A stretch of DNA of 64,000 bases from Acanthochromis polyacanthus. Its lineage: Eukaryota; Chordata; Actinopteri; Pomacentridae. Positions 24,133-33,689 of this stretch are shown one piece after another. A program made the translations under genes and the position numbers. The notes below the pieces were generated by a model, which had not been told where the DNA came from, did no database searches, and saw only the letters and a list, made by a program, of their open reading frames with translations. Position 1 is the stretch's first letter. The number at the start of each line of letters is the position of its first letter. The DNA lies in NCBI RefSeq assembly GCF_021347895.1, contig NC_067136.1:4427946-4491945 (forward strand). The letters are read 5' to 3'.

Positions 24133-24906
24133 TGTAGCAGACTTAAAATGATTGCTCACACTCCACAGGATCGGCACGTTTATTCTCTATAACAGAGAGG
24201 CACAGGTCAGAAAACGGCGACACACACACAGGCAACGGTGAAAGTTCTCTCCCTCCTCATCAGAAGCCGTCCGGCTTTTTTTTTTATACACACACACATA
24301 TATATATATAGATATAGATATATATATATATACACAATATATGTGCATTAAACAGCAAATAAACAATATCCAACAAAACAAAATACCAGAACCCACCTAT
24401 AACAGAGAGGCACAGGTCAGAAAACGGCGACACACACACAGGCAACGGTGAAAGTTCTCTCCCTCCTGCAGCAGGCCAAACACACGGGAATGATTGTCGG
24501 AAAATCGTTTTAAAACAAGTTTTACCAATCAAAACTCGGATCGAAATTCATTCAAAAATCATTAGTATCTGTTCCTTAAGTTTTTATTTGCAGTCTTGAA
24601 GAGCCTAACAATATTTTATGGCCGCTAGAACGACAATTAGGAGAGACAGCATCAACATAGGTCCTACCTCATCAGAAGCCGTCCGGCTTTTGCCGGGAAT
24701 ACACAGCTTCCTCACGTATGCCTCGGATGTGTGCGCCGCTAATTAATGACCCCCCCGCTACAACAGGTAACTGGAACCATATACAAAGAAATATGAACTT
24801 CTGGGCAAAAAACACAGAAATAACCCAAAAGTAGCAACAGAGACAATATCCACATTTTGAGAAGGTTCACCAAAATACATTATATTCAATTACTTACTCA
24901 GCTACA
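24133..24906 (-). repeat. 3' LTR of the Gypsy element (774 bp, with an internal insertion)
   Basis: Matches the right LTR except for about 210 extra bases. A segment of about 70 bp (24188-24257) recurs at 24398-24467. Between the copies lie a stray copy of catcagaagccgtccggc (also found downstream at 24671), a T run, a CA/TA microsatellite and AT-rich filler. Confidence 0.9.
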
Positions 24907-24921
24907 TACTCCCCTCTGAAC
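24907..24921 (-). promoter_or_regulatory. Polypurine tract
   Basis: The minus strand reads ttcagaggggagta directly before the 3' LTR: a purine-rich stretch at the position where second-strand synthesis is primed. Confidence 0.7.
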
Positions 24922-24938
24922 TTCTCAAACTGTGCAGA

Positions 24939-25163
24939 TCAATAGCTGGAATCATGGTAACATAAGCATAACTCATTGTTATTCCTAACATACATCATAA
25001 AAGCGACATACAAGCCTCCCAACAAAAGGGAAAGTGAAGCAAAGAAGCTGGCCAGACCTCTAATATTCACATGCTGAAGAAAGTGCCGTAAACACAATCT
25101 CATACTGATGTCTAAATAACTGTTACCTTCATGTTTGTCATTCTGAAAATAATGTACATCCAC
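24939..25163 (-). CDS. Small hydrophobic ORF in the env position of the Gypsy element
   Basis: Downstream of pol a short frame contains MRLCLRHFLQHVNIRGLASF (ATG at 25103), then a hydrophobic stretch SLSLLLGGLYVAFMMYV like one membrane helix, ending CLCYHDSSY. The track's start is a GTG; the ATG gives about 54 residues. A splice-acceptor-like ttattttcag precedes it at about 25150. It is far too short for an envelope protein and may be chance or a spliced extra product. Confidence 0.3.
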   Translation of the reverse strand: MDVHYFQNDKHEGNSYLDISMRLCLRHFLQHVNIRGLASFFASLSLLLGGLYVAFMMYVRNNNELCLCYHDSSY

Positions 25164-25196
25164 AATGGCTGAAGAACATTCTTTTGACTTAACAAC

Positions 25197-28100
25197 TTAT
25201 GTGAACAAAGCTTTGGCAACCTCACTGACTAAATGGCCTGTTCCTTTGTGTTTCTGCGTCATGTTTTGAATCAGTCTATTAACTGGCTTGACTATTCTGC
25301 CTACTCGTGTCCTAATATGACTCACTGAACCACCTTGTGACAGTTCATCAAGTCTTGGGGCAATTGCAACATCATTCTTGGCTTTTGCACTCTCTGAATG
25401 ACTGACAATAGGTTCTGGCTGATCCACAGTGTGTTCAGACCCTATTTCACTGCTGTTGCCTTCATCTGGTTCAGGATAACAGTTCATCTCATTTCTGACA
25501 CTTTCACTGATACAGATACTTGATTCAGTATTGTCAAGAGGGGTTTGGTAAGACTCATGGGACACAGGCACTTTCTTTTGAGAGTCTTTTGGATAAACTG
25601 ACTCAGCTACCCAGCTAGCAGTGCGTGCCGACCGATTAACCTCAGTCTCCACCAGACTGACACTCCCAGCAACCTCACTTTGCTCCAGACTTGATTCAGA
25701 ACCACTGTCGAACGACAAGTCCTCATCCTGCTCCATCTCCACTGGCAAGAAGTTGGCTTGTAGCAGCAGGTTTCTGTGGACAATCCTTTCTTGACCTGTG
25801 ATGGGATGTTTGATGCGATAGATCTGGCACCTTGAGTCTTTTGAGACCACTGTGTAGAGAGTAGACTCCCACCTATCTGCAAGCTTCCTGCGGCCACGCA
25901 CACACCTGTTAGCCAGAAGAACCTGATCACCTTCCTCAATATCTGTGCCTTTTATCCGCTTGTTATACTGGTCTGTCTGTCTCTGCTGGCTGATGTGTGC
26001 ATTGACTTGAGCCACAGCCAGGGCTTCCTTGAGATCTTCTCTCATCCTCTTTACATAACTGTCATAGTCTGTGATGTCATTGTTCATTTCCAAGTTGTGA
26101 AACATAACATCCACTGGGAGTCTTGGGATCCTCCCAAACATCAAATAAAAGGGGGCAAAACCAGTTGACTCGTGAACTGTGCAGTTATAAGCAAAGGTCA
26201 ATGTTTGCAACATCTGTGGCCACCTCTGCTTGTCCCTGGGAGGTAGAGACCTGATCATGTTGCCAAGTGTTCTGTTGAACCTCTCAGTGTTGCCATTCCC
26301 CATTGGGTGGTACGGAGTGGTCCTTGACTTTTTCACTCCAGTTATTTGCAACAGCTCTTGAATCAACTGGCTTTCGAAATTTGCACCTTGGTCTGAATGG
26401 ATCCTCTGCGGGAAACCATAGACGCAGAAGTATCGATCCCACAACTGACGTGCAACTTGTTTTGCAGACTGATCAGGGCATTTGAAGGAATGGGCCATTT
26501 TGGTGAAGTGGTCTGTCACCACCAACACATCCACACTCTTCCCCTTGGAATCCTCTGCAGACCAGAAATCCAAGCAAACTGGCTCCAATGGGCTTGTGGT
26601 CTTGATGCTTTCAAGCTTTGCCCTCCCTTCAGGCTCCAGTGTTTTGCTTACAACACAGCGTTTATAGCATTTTACATAGTCTCTGATACTGCGCTCCATG
26701 CCAGCCCAGAAGAATCTCTGTCTTGCCAGATACAAAGTCCTGGTTTGTCCCTGATGACCTGCGTCATCATGGACACCACATAGAATTTGTTTGACTAAGG
26801 AGGAAGGCGCCATGTACTGGTGTCTCTTTCTTCCAGTTAACGGGTCCTTAGAGACTCTGTATAGGATACCGTCGAGCATTTTCAGTTTCTGCCACTGTTT
26901 CAGAGTCTTTAACGCCTTTGATGATAATCCTGTTCGCTCCCTCCTTGAAGGTCGTCTCCCACGATCGACAAAAGGGATAACCTGTGACAGTGTGGCATCC
27001 CTCCTCTGTTCATCCTCTAGCTCTTGGAGAGCAAAGACAGGCAGTGCATCCTGACCTGGTGGAGTGAGGTTCTGCAGGTCCTGAGCAAGCCATGAGACCA
27101 CTCTCTGCTTGGATCCCTGATCCCACTCAACATGGCTGTCCAGGACCGCAGACACCTCACCACTGGTCAGAGAACGATGCTCAAGATTCTCTAATAACAG
27201 CCGATGTTCGACACTCTGATGGTTAGTACTGACTCTGAATACTTCCTGAACTGTGTCCTCTTGGACCTGTTGAGACTCCTCCAACAGTATTTGATATGGT
27301 TCCTCTATGAGTCGCTGGCAGACACGGCCCTGGACAAAAGGCTGCCTGCTCAAAGTGTCAGCAACAACATTTTTGCTGCCAGGTATGTACTTGATGCTGA
27401 AGTTATATGGTGACAGCTTGGAGACCCACCTTTGCTCACATGCATCAAGTCTGGGCTTTGTGAGGATGTATGCAAGGGGGTTATTGTCTGTCCAGACTGT
27501 GAAAGTGTGTCCTTTAAGCCAGTGGCTAAATTTGTCACAGACAGACCACTTTAGTGCCAGAAACTCTAAGCGGTGAGCAGGATAGTTGCTTTGAGCACGT
27601 GTGAGTGCCTTGCTGGCGAAGGCGATAGGGCGTGCTTTACTGTCACCCTCTTGGAGCTGAGACAGCACAGCGCCTAAACCATCCTGAGACGCATCTGTAG
27701 ACAAGATGAATGGCTTACTGAAATCAGGATGTGCAAGTACAACACACTCTAAGAGTGGAGCTTTCAACTGCTCAAATGAGTTACGATGCTCATCCCTCCA
27801 GTCACTTGCATGCAACTTCTTGAATGCGGCAAAACCTCTTGCATTCCCTTTTTTCCCTTTCGGTGCAGCAGTCAGTGAAAACAATGGCTTAGCTATCCGA
27901 GAACAACCATGAATGAACTGTTGATAGTACATGACCATTCCCAGAAATGACTTAATCTTCTTCTGAGAAGGTGTGACACCATCCTCCATCATTAGATCGA
28001 GTTCAGTCACAGAAGCAATTGCTTTGACTTTATCAGGATCAGTTGCTACGCCATTTTCATCCACAATATGGCCAAGAAACTTGACACTTCTCCTTAGAAG

Positions 28101-29828
28101 CTGACACTTTTTTGGAGCCAGTTTTAGACCATGAGCACGTAGTCTACTGAAAACTGTCTCAAGCCTCCTGAGCGCTTCTGCTTCATCTGGAGCATACACA
28201 AGCACATCATCCAAGTAGCAGAGCAGTGTCAAGAAGTTCTGGTCACCAAATATGCCCATCATGAGGCGCATGAAGCTTGCGGGGCTGTTACATAGTCCTT
28301 GGGGGAGTCTGTTGAACTCATAAAGCCCCATAGGCGTAGTGAAGGCTGTCAGCTTCTTGTCTTCGTCTGCCATGGCGATATTATAGAAACCGGAGGTGAG
28401 GTCCATTGCACTGAAAATGGCACTTCCTCCCAAGGCTACCAGACAGTCTGACTGATGGGGCAAAGGATGAGTGTCCTTGACTGTGCGTGCGTTTAACCAG
28501 CGGTAATCCACACATATCCTGAGGTCCCCATTCTTTTTCCATACCAGCACTAGTGGGGATGCCCACTCACTGTTGGACTTACGAATGAGCTCACGCTCCT
28601 CCATCTCTGAGAGCACTTGGGGGAGTTTGTGGTATTGCCCAGGTGGAACACGCCGGTACGGGAGTCGGAATGGCCGCTCATCAGACAAGTGGATACGGTG
28701 GACGAAATCCTTAGCTAGCCCACAATCCATGTTTGTCCTTGAGAAAACTTCCTCGTACTTTTGGATCAGTTGCAAAAGTTGTGATTTCCATTCATCTGAC
28801 ACCTCGCATGAATCAATGTCCAGATCATCCAACCCCATGTCGTGCAGACTGTTACAAAAACTGGAGTGATGAGGAGCCCCAGTATTAACAGGCCCTTTGT
28901 TATGCACCTTCTGATTGTTCACTTGGACTGTTGGAGTTGTTTTTTGATCTGACGTTACATCCAGATCCTCAACAGCAATGCAGGTGGACGCATCAGCCAG
29001 CTTGGTGTGACGCCTTAAGGTGACTGCTTTATCTGAGGTGTTCAAAACCCTAACTGGGACCCATCTGTCACCATTCATTGCCACTACAGACCTGCAGACA
29101 GTGATGTCCTTCTTGTGGATCTGTGCTTTGGATGGTTCAACTAGAATCGCACTGCCTTCAGAAAGGGGTGATGAAGCAGGCAATTTACCCCAGACCAGGT
29201 GTTCTTGTCTTGGGAGTAGTGTCACTGCTCTTTCAAGCCTAACTGTGCCAATGTGGTCTGGCATCATGTCACCTTTCCATCTGTTAATGCCAGATAACAT
29301 GTTGAGAAACTGCATTATCTCGGGCGTGTCTGTGGACTCGGGCTTGGTCAGGACCTGCCAGAAGTGGGGAGACTGCTTGAACTGCTTTAAGATGTGCTTA
29401 ATAACATTTGTGCCAATAATCATCTGATCTTTCTGTCCAGGAACAACCAAGGCAGGCACACTGAATGTACAACCATATACTTCCATCTTCAGGTTGTAAA
29501 TGCATTTGGGTTTGACTTGAAATCCTCCACAACCAACAAGTACAACATCATTGTTAGCACAGTAAGTCTCTGATGCCAATCCAGCACTCATAAGCATCTG
29601 TTCAGCCTCTTCACTTATAGTACATGCCATGGAGCCAGTGTCCAATAGTGCTCGCAATGAAATCTTATTATTCACCTGTGTATCAGTGTAGAACAGGCTG
29701 TCTGCTTTATCAAGGTGAACTATGTTCTGAAATAACACAACAGTACCAGGTGGAGCAGATTTCAGGCTTTCAGCGTAGACAGATTGTGCATCTTCATCCA
29801 AATTGAGGGATTCAACACAGTCACTCAC
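25197..29828 (-). CDS. pol: Gypsy Pol polyprotein (protease, RT, RNase H, integrase)
   Basis: An uninterrupted frame of 1,543 codons, numbered here from a GTG at 29828; there is no good ATG because it is probably made by -1 frameshifting, and the frame stays open upstream to the slippery site. Aspartic protease: LLDTGSMACTI (about 61). Reverse transcriptase: LPQGLCNSPASF and CYLDDVLVY (about 540). RNase H: LSTDASQDGLGAVLS (about 708). Integrase: zinc-binding HDDAGHQ with CYKRCVV (about 1018-1055), then the DDE set at DFWSAED, HSDQGANFE and GNGNTERFNR (about 1083-1178), then a C-terminal barrel-like segment (GDQVLLANRCVRGRRKLADR). A variable acidic tail ends in RTRVGRIVKPVNRLIQNMTQ. All signature residues are present, so the enzymes could be functional. 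Confidence 0.93.
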   Translation of the reverse strand: MSDCVESLNLDEDAQSVYAESLKSAPPGTVVLFQNIVHLDKADSLFYTDTQVNNKISLRALLDTGSMACTISEEAEQMLMSAGLASETYCANNDVVLVGCGGFQVKPKCIYNLKMEVYGCTFSVPALVVPGQKDQMIIGTNVIKHILKQFKQSPHFWQVLTKPESTDTPEIMQFLNMLSGINRWKGDMMPDHIGTVRLERAVTLLPRQEHLVWGKLPASSPLSEGSAILVEPSKAQIHKKDITVCRSVVAMNGDRWVPVRVLNTSDKAVTLRRHTKLADASTCIAVEDLDVTSDQKTTPTVQVNNQKVHNKGPVNTGAPHHSSFCNSLHDMGLDDLDIDSCEVSDEWKSQLLQLIQKYEEVFSRTNMDCGLAKDFVHRIHLSDERPFRLPYRRVPPGQYHKLPQVLSEMEERELIRKSNSEWASPLVLVWKKNGDLRICVDYRWLNARTVKDTHPLPHQSDCLVALGGSAIFSAMDLTSGFYNIAMADEDKKLTAFTTPMGLYEFNRLPQGLCNSPASFMRLMMGIFGDQNFLTLLCYLDDVLVYAPDEAEALRRLETVFSRLRAHGLKLAPKKCQLLRRSVKFLGHIVDENGVATDPDKVKAIASVTELDLMMEDGVTPSQKKIKSFLGMVMYYQQFIHGCSRIAKPLFSLTAAPKGKKGNARGFAAFKKLHASDWRDEHRNSFEQLKAPLLECVVLAHPDFSKPFILSTDASQDGLGAVLSQLQEGDSKARPIAFASKALTRAQSNYPAHRLEFLALKWSVCDKFSHWLKGHTFTVWTDNNPLAYILTKPRLDACEQRWVSKLSPYNFSIKYIPGSKNVVADTLSRQPFVQGRVCQRLIEEPYQILLEESQQVQEDTVQEVFRVSTNHQSVEHRLLLENLEHRSLTSGEVSAVLDSHVEWDQGSKQRVVSWLAQDLQNLTPPGQDALPVFALQELEDEQRRDATLSQVIPFVDRGRRPSRRERTGLSSKALKTLKQWQKLKMLDGILYRVSKDPLTGRKRHQYMAPSSLVKQILCGVHDDAGHQGQTRTLYLARQRFFWAGMERSIRDYVKCYKRCVVSKTLEPEGRAKLESIKTTSPLEPVCLDFWSAEDSKGKSVDVLVVTDHFTKMAHSFKCPDQSAKQVARQLWDRYFCVYGFPQRIHSDQGANFESQLIQELLQITGVKKSRTTPYHPMGNGNTERFNRTLGNMIRSLPPRDKQRWPQMLQTLTFAYNCTVHESTGFAPFYLMFGRIPRLPVDVMFHNLEMNNDITDYDSYVKRMREDLKEALAVAQVNAHISQQRQTDQYNKRIKGTDIEEGDQVLLANRCVRGRRKLADRWESTLYTVVSKDSRCQIYRIKHPITGQERIVHRNLLLQANFLPVEMEQDEDLSFDSGSESSLEQSEVAGSVSLVETEVNRSARTASWVAESVYPKDSQKKVPVSHESYQTPLDNTESSICISESVRNEMNCYPEPDEGNSSEIGSEHTVDQPEPIVSHSESAKAKNDVAIAPRLDELSQGGSVSHIRTRVGRIVKPVNRLIQNMTQKHKGTGHLVSEVAKALFT

Positions 29829-29864
29829 ACTGTCCCCTCCACAGTGTGAGTATTTTAGTTTCCC
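29823..29864 (-). promoter_or_regulatory. Programmed -1 ribosomal frameshift signal between gag and pol
   Basis: On the minus strand the heptamer GGGAAAC (29858-29864) sits in gag frame as G-GGA-AAC and is directly followed by the gag stop TAA. After a 6-nt spacer (TAAAAT) comes a perfect 11-bp hairpin, ACTCACACTGT with ACAGTGTGAGT (29841-29851 and 29823-29833), around a 7-nt G-rich loop. Shifting back one base at the heptamer puts ribosomes into the pol frame, which is open from there. Heptamer, 5-9 nt spacer and stable stem are the classic parts of such signals. Confidence 0.85.
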
Positions 29865-31207
29865 TGAACAGGTGTGCTGCCATCATGCTGTGCATTAGGG
29901 GCTTTCGGACAGTCCCTCCTCATGTGCCCCTGCTCTAGACAGCCTAGACATCTCCTCTCCCTCATGCAGTGTGTGCGTGTTGAGTGAGAGTTGTTACCAC
30001 AGACCTGGCAGTGAGTGAATTGAGCTGGGGGAGGAAACTGCGAACCAGCAGCATGAGCAGGTTGGCTTGTGCGTTCCAACACTCTCTCCAGCATACTCAA
30101 CACACGTTCCAGAGCACTTGGGTCTGAAGCAGCTGCGTCAGTTGACTTGGTTGGATTGGTAGGTGTGTACTTAGCTGTGTTAACTTGAGCATAATCGGTT
30201 TCTGGCTCTGACGGGCTAATGGCTGCAACAGCTGTAGCTACCTGAAGGACAGGTTTTTTGATCTTTGTGCTTGGTTTTTCAGTTCGGTGCTCTCTCTGGT
30301 ATTCATCAATGGCCTCTTGCACCTCTATGAATGACCACTTACTTATAGGCTTGCACCTGAATACACAGGCGAGACTGGGATCAGGGCAGTTTCTGATAAA
30401 CATCATGGCTATTTCAGCATTGATATTGTCCATTCTTCCTCCCTGGAGTCTGAGGTGTCTGTCTGCTGTTTCTGCGGCTGTGTTTAATCTCACCCAGTAG
30501 TCGATGGGAGTTTCCTCGGCTGTTGGCTGAGTGGCATAGAAATCTGCCAGTGGTAGACAGGACCCAGGGGTGTCAGTAAAATAGCGTCTTAGGATGTTAT
30601 AGATTGTTTCAGAAGTAACAGCTGCGCCTGATGTTAAGCTGCTTTTCAGTCCCACTTTGACAATACTTTTTGCTCTACCAGAAAGATGGCTTAGGATCTC
30701 ATCTTTCTGTTCACTTGTTGACAGGCTTCTTTTGTTCACGTACACTTCCATCATATCGGTCCATTCCTGAACAGAGTACTTGTCTTCTCCATCTCCACGG
30801 TACATGGGAGGCTCCTTTATGTCAGGTCTGACTATCAGGCTCATTTTTGAAAAGTCAATGGTTGATGCTGGTGCTTCAACTCCAACCGATCTAGGTGATG
30901 GAAGCGGTGCTGGGGAAACTGGAGATTGGCTGGCGAGCAGACGACTGGCTATGGATTCACCTATCTGACTTCCTAGCTCACCTATGAGATCACGCAACTG
31001 CTGTGCAGTATTCTCATTGTTGGAGACAGGAGTGGAAAAATGGGGCTCAAGTGGAGGGGTGTCACTGACATTATTTGACTCAATTAGTCCCTCACCAGTT
31101 AACATTCTACTGCTACCATGGACAGTTTGATCAGCATCAAACAAACCTCGTCCCCTCCCCATAACTGGTGTGAAAATGTTAAATGTGTCCCTGCCTCTTC
31201 CTGCCAT
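29855..31207 (-). CDS. gag: Gypsy Gag polyprotein
   Basis: A 450-residue open frame beginning MAGRGRDTFN and ending at a TAA. The central part (about 130-310) is a capsid-like helical region with a PPMYRGDGEDKYSVQEWTDM stretch. Near the C-terminus are two zinc knuckles: CQVCGNNSHSTRTHC and CLGCLEQGHMRRDC (CX2CX4HX4C). It forms the particle and binds the element RNA. The stop codon lies directly after the slippery heptamer, so a fraction of ribosomes should continue into pol. No internal stop or shift is seen. Confidence 0.92.
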   Translation of the reverse strand: MAGRGRDTFNIFTPVMGRGRGLFDADQTVHGSSRMLTGEGLIESNNVSDTPPLEPHFSTPVSNNENTAQQLRDLIGELGSQIGESIASRLLASQSPVSPAPLPSPRSVGVEAPASTIDFSKMSLIVRPDIKEPPMYRGDGEDKYSVQEWTDMMEVYVNKRSLSTSEQKDEILSHLSGRAKSIVKVGLKSSLTSGAAVTSETIYNILRRYFTDTPGSCLPLADFYATQPTAEETPIDYWVRLNTAAETADRHLRLQGGRMDNINAEIAMMFIRNCPDPSLACVFRCKPISKWSFIEVQEAIDEYQREHRTEKPSTKIKKPVLQVATAVAAISPSEPETDYAQVNTAKYTPTNPTKSTDAAASDPSALERVLSMLERVLERTSQPAHAAGSQFPPPAQFTHCQVCGNNSHSTRTHCMRERRCLGCLEQGHMRRDCPKAPNAQHDGSTPVQGN

Positions 31208-31451
31208 ATCTCACAATACACAAGAACTAACAGCAATATAACACATAAAAACACTTAAAACCATATGAAAGATCTCACAAAATACTCTCACTTTTAGCAA
31301 AACAGATCTCACAAAACCAACGTTCTATTTACAGTGTATTTATCAGCAATAATTTAAGCAGCTAAATGGATCCACAGGTCTACCAGCTTGGCATCCCAGA
31401 AGTCACTTGCACACAGCTGAACCTCGGTGATCGGCGGCGGCTGACCAATGG

Positions 31452-31469
31452 ATCCGGGTCACGGCACCA
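31452..31469 (-). promoter_or_regulatory. Primer-binding site, complementary to tRNA-His
   Basis: On the minus strand tggtgccgtgacccggat begins six bases after the LTR end. It starts TGG as expected for pairing with CCA. From memory, vertebrate tRNA-His ends in gagtcacggca plus CCA, which would pair with all but one position. Confidence 0.7.
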
Positions 31470-31475
31470 GTTTTA

Positions 31476-32040
31476 TGTAGCAGACTTAAAATGATTGCTC
31501 ACACTCCACTGGATCGGCACGTTTATTCTCTATAACAGAGAGGCACAGGTCAGAAAACGGCGACACACACACAGGCAACGGTGAAAGTTCTCTCCCTCCT
31601 GCAGCAGGCCAAACACACGGGAATGATTGTCAGAAAATCGTTTTAAAACAAGTTTTACCAATCAAAACTCGGATCGAAATTCATTCAAAAATCATTAGTA
31701 TCTGTTCCTTAAGTTTTTTTTTGCAGTCTTGAAGAGTCTAACAATATTTTATGGCCGCTAGAACGACAATTAGGGGAGACAGCATCAACATAGGTCCTAC
31801 CTCATCAGAAGCCGTCCGGCTTTTGCCGGGAATACACGGCTTCGTCACTTATGCCTCGGATGTGTGCGCCACTAATTAATGACCCCCCCGCTACAACAGG
31901 TGACTGGAACCATATACAAACGAATATGAACTTCTGGGCAAAAACCCACAGAAATAACCCAAAAGTAGCAACAGAGACAATATCCACATTTTGAGAAGGT
32001 TCACCAAAATATATTATATTCGATTACTTACTCAGCTACA
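31476..32040 (-). repeat. 5' LTR of the Gypsy element (565 bp)
   Basis: The outer boundary is at 32040 (gctaca) and the inner boundary at 31476 (tgtagcag on the + strand). It lacks the internal duplication seen in the other LTR. A primer-binding site follows after a six-base spacer. Confidence 0.9.
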
Positions 32041-33292
32041 CATGGTAACCCCTGTCACCCAGCAGAAGGCCATCAAACTCTCCTGTAATGTATAGTGGAT
32101 ACATCAGAGCATATTAAAGGAGGGAGACAAGAGAATTCTATTGTGAAAATCTTTATGCTGCTGACCACGCTGCAGTCTGTTGCTCAGGTTAGACTCTCCA
32201 TAAATCCTGGAGTCATGAACAGACCCAGACCACGTGGCCTCCACATTAGAAATGATGTATGCAGCATCACATATGATCTGGACAGTGCAGAGAATGACAG
32301 ATGTTGAACTATGATGCAGTCTTTAACATTTAGAAACAGCAGTCAGTCTACCTGTAGCCTACCTGCACATTTATGCTGTGAATGGACTTCCTGTTCATGA
32401 TGTGAGGGAGCTGTGATGGGGATGTGTGTGCATCTATGCAGCCAATCACACTGGGAAATCCTAAAATAAATTAAAATGACTAATCCCAGTCTGAGGCTGC
32501 AGCACAATGTCATTAACAGAATATGATTTAAAATGAATTTAACAGATCTCTACATCATTCACCTGCAATCCTGTGGATCCTCCTTGATGTTCTGACAGGT
32601 TTATGTCCACAATGATGGTAAAAGCCGTTTCAGGGCCAGAAAAACTTTTCTGACTGTCCTCCATACAGTTGTCTTACTCTGCATCTCTGACATCATATAA
32701 AAACTTTCATTTGCAAAGAACCGCAGCGCAACACACAATATCTGCTGGATGTGAGAGCATGACTGGTTGGTAATGTAAATGTAAGGACGGATAAGGTTGT
32801 TTATGTAGATTATGGACTTAAAACGATTACGAAACGGTACCGCTCAAACCGATAATTGTCCGGAAATGCGAGAACATTTATGCTCGGTCTGATAACAATC
32901 TACCGACGAATATTTAATGATCTGTGCAGTAATGCTGCTCCTTTATCCACTGGATCGTTAATAAAAGCTGTTCTACGCCAAAACTCGCTCGCTTACTGAC
33001 TGAATGAATGAGGAAATGAAACAGCGTGTGGCTGAAAGAGGGCGGAGACAGAGAGAAACTGGAGGTTTTCTCAGATAAACCTGCTGGTGACCAGGTTAGA
33101 GTCATAGAGTCTGTTACTGCGGTAACTGACCCAGAGTTTAAGTTACCCCTCTTTGTGAAACAGGCTAGAGTTACCCCGCATTCCCTGGTTAGAGTTACCT
33201 CGCTTGGTGAAACGGAAAACTCTGAGTTTCCCTCATTTCAGGGTTAAGAAACTCAGAGTTTTCCCTAAACCTGCTTCATGAAACAGGCCCCA
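32041..33292 (-). pseudogene. Harbinger (PIF) transposase remnant with terminal region
   Basis: On the minus strand HARBI1-type pieces appear in order: CVALRFFANESFYMMSEMQS with TTVWRTVRKVFLALKRLL (about 32740-32600), FPSVIGCIDAHTSPS (about 32460), then NVEARWPGSVHDSRIYRESN (about 32240), and EFDGLLLGDRGYH, which runs into the Gypsy LTR at 32041. These correspond to the N-terminal helix-turn-helix region and the DDE nuclease blocks (IGCID, GSVHD, LLGDRGY). Stops and shifts break the frame. The right side (33000-33292) holds self-complementary cctgcttcatgaaacaggcc and aaactcagagttt motifs of the kind found at Harbinger ends in fish. The C-terminal part is missing and is not seen at the other side of the Gypsy element. 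Confidence 0.75.
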
Positions 33293-33685
33293 GGACTCTG
33301 GATTCTCCCTATGGTTCTTAAGCCTGTTTCCATCGTTTTTGTTATTGTATAGATTGTGGCGGACAGAAAAAGCTTTTTAGAATGGCACAAATTTATTTAT
33401 GTAAAATTTTATTGTGACTCCTCATCATTTTGTAAATATTTGTGCAAAAACGCCTCAAAAAATTCCTGCATTTTAGTGCAAATAGTGGTATATAACTGTG
33501 TTAACTGCTAAATTTGTACATTATTTTATGACAAACAATTTATATTTACATTATAAGTTCTGAAAAAGATTCATTACACATGTTTATGGTGTCCACAGCA
33601 AAAAAAACTTTTTTCTACTCTGACTTTTTATTTCTGCTATTTTAGGTCAAGTGTGTCCATTCATTATATCAAAATGTCTAAATAA
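33293..33685. other. AT-rich spacer, nothing recognised
   Basis: No coding frame or repeat boundary is supported here. Confidence 0.4.
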
Positions 33686-33689
33686 TTAT

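Larger units (their letters stand above)
24133..32040 (-). mobile_element. Full-length Ty3/Gypsy LTR retrotransposon
   Basis: The element reads on the minus strand: right LTR (5'), primer-binding site, gag, pol, polypurine tract, left LTR (3'). The LTRs begin tgtagcagac and end ctcagctaca on the + strand, so they are bounded TG...CA. Domain order protease, reverse transcriptase, RNase H, integrase is that of Ty3/Gypsy. Gag and pol are both open, and a -1 frameshift signal joins them. No clean target duplication is found: the bases outside are cata on the left and catg on the right. The flanking sequences belong to different repeats, so a rearrangement is possible. About a dozen substitutions separate the two LTRs over 565 aligned bases, which suggests a young but not brand-new copy. 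Confidence 0.95.

Noticed and set aside
24296..24345. ATAT tract as a promoter or origin
   Set aside because: It is a microsatellite within the insertion of one LTR and absent from the partner LTR.
26303..29806. Many plus-strand ORFs of 60-135 codons opposite gag and pol
   Set aside because: They are antisense shadows of the conserved minus-strand polyprotein and show no domains.
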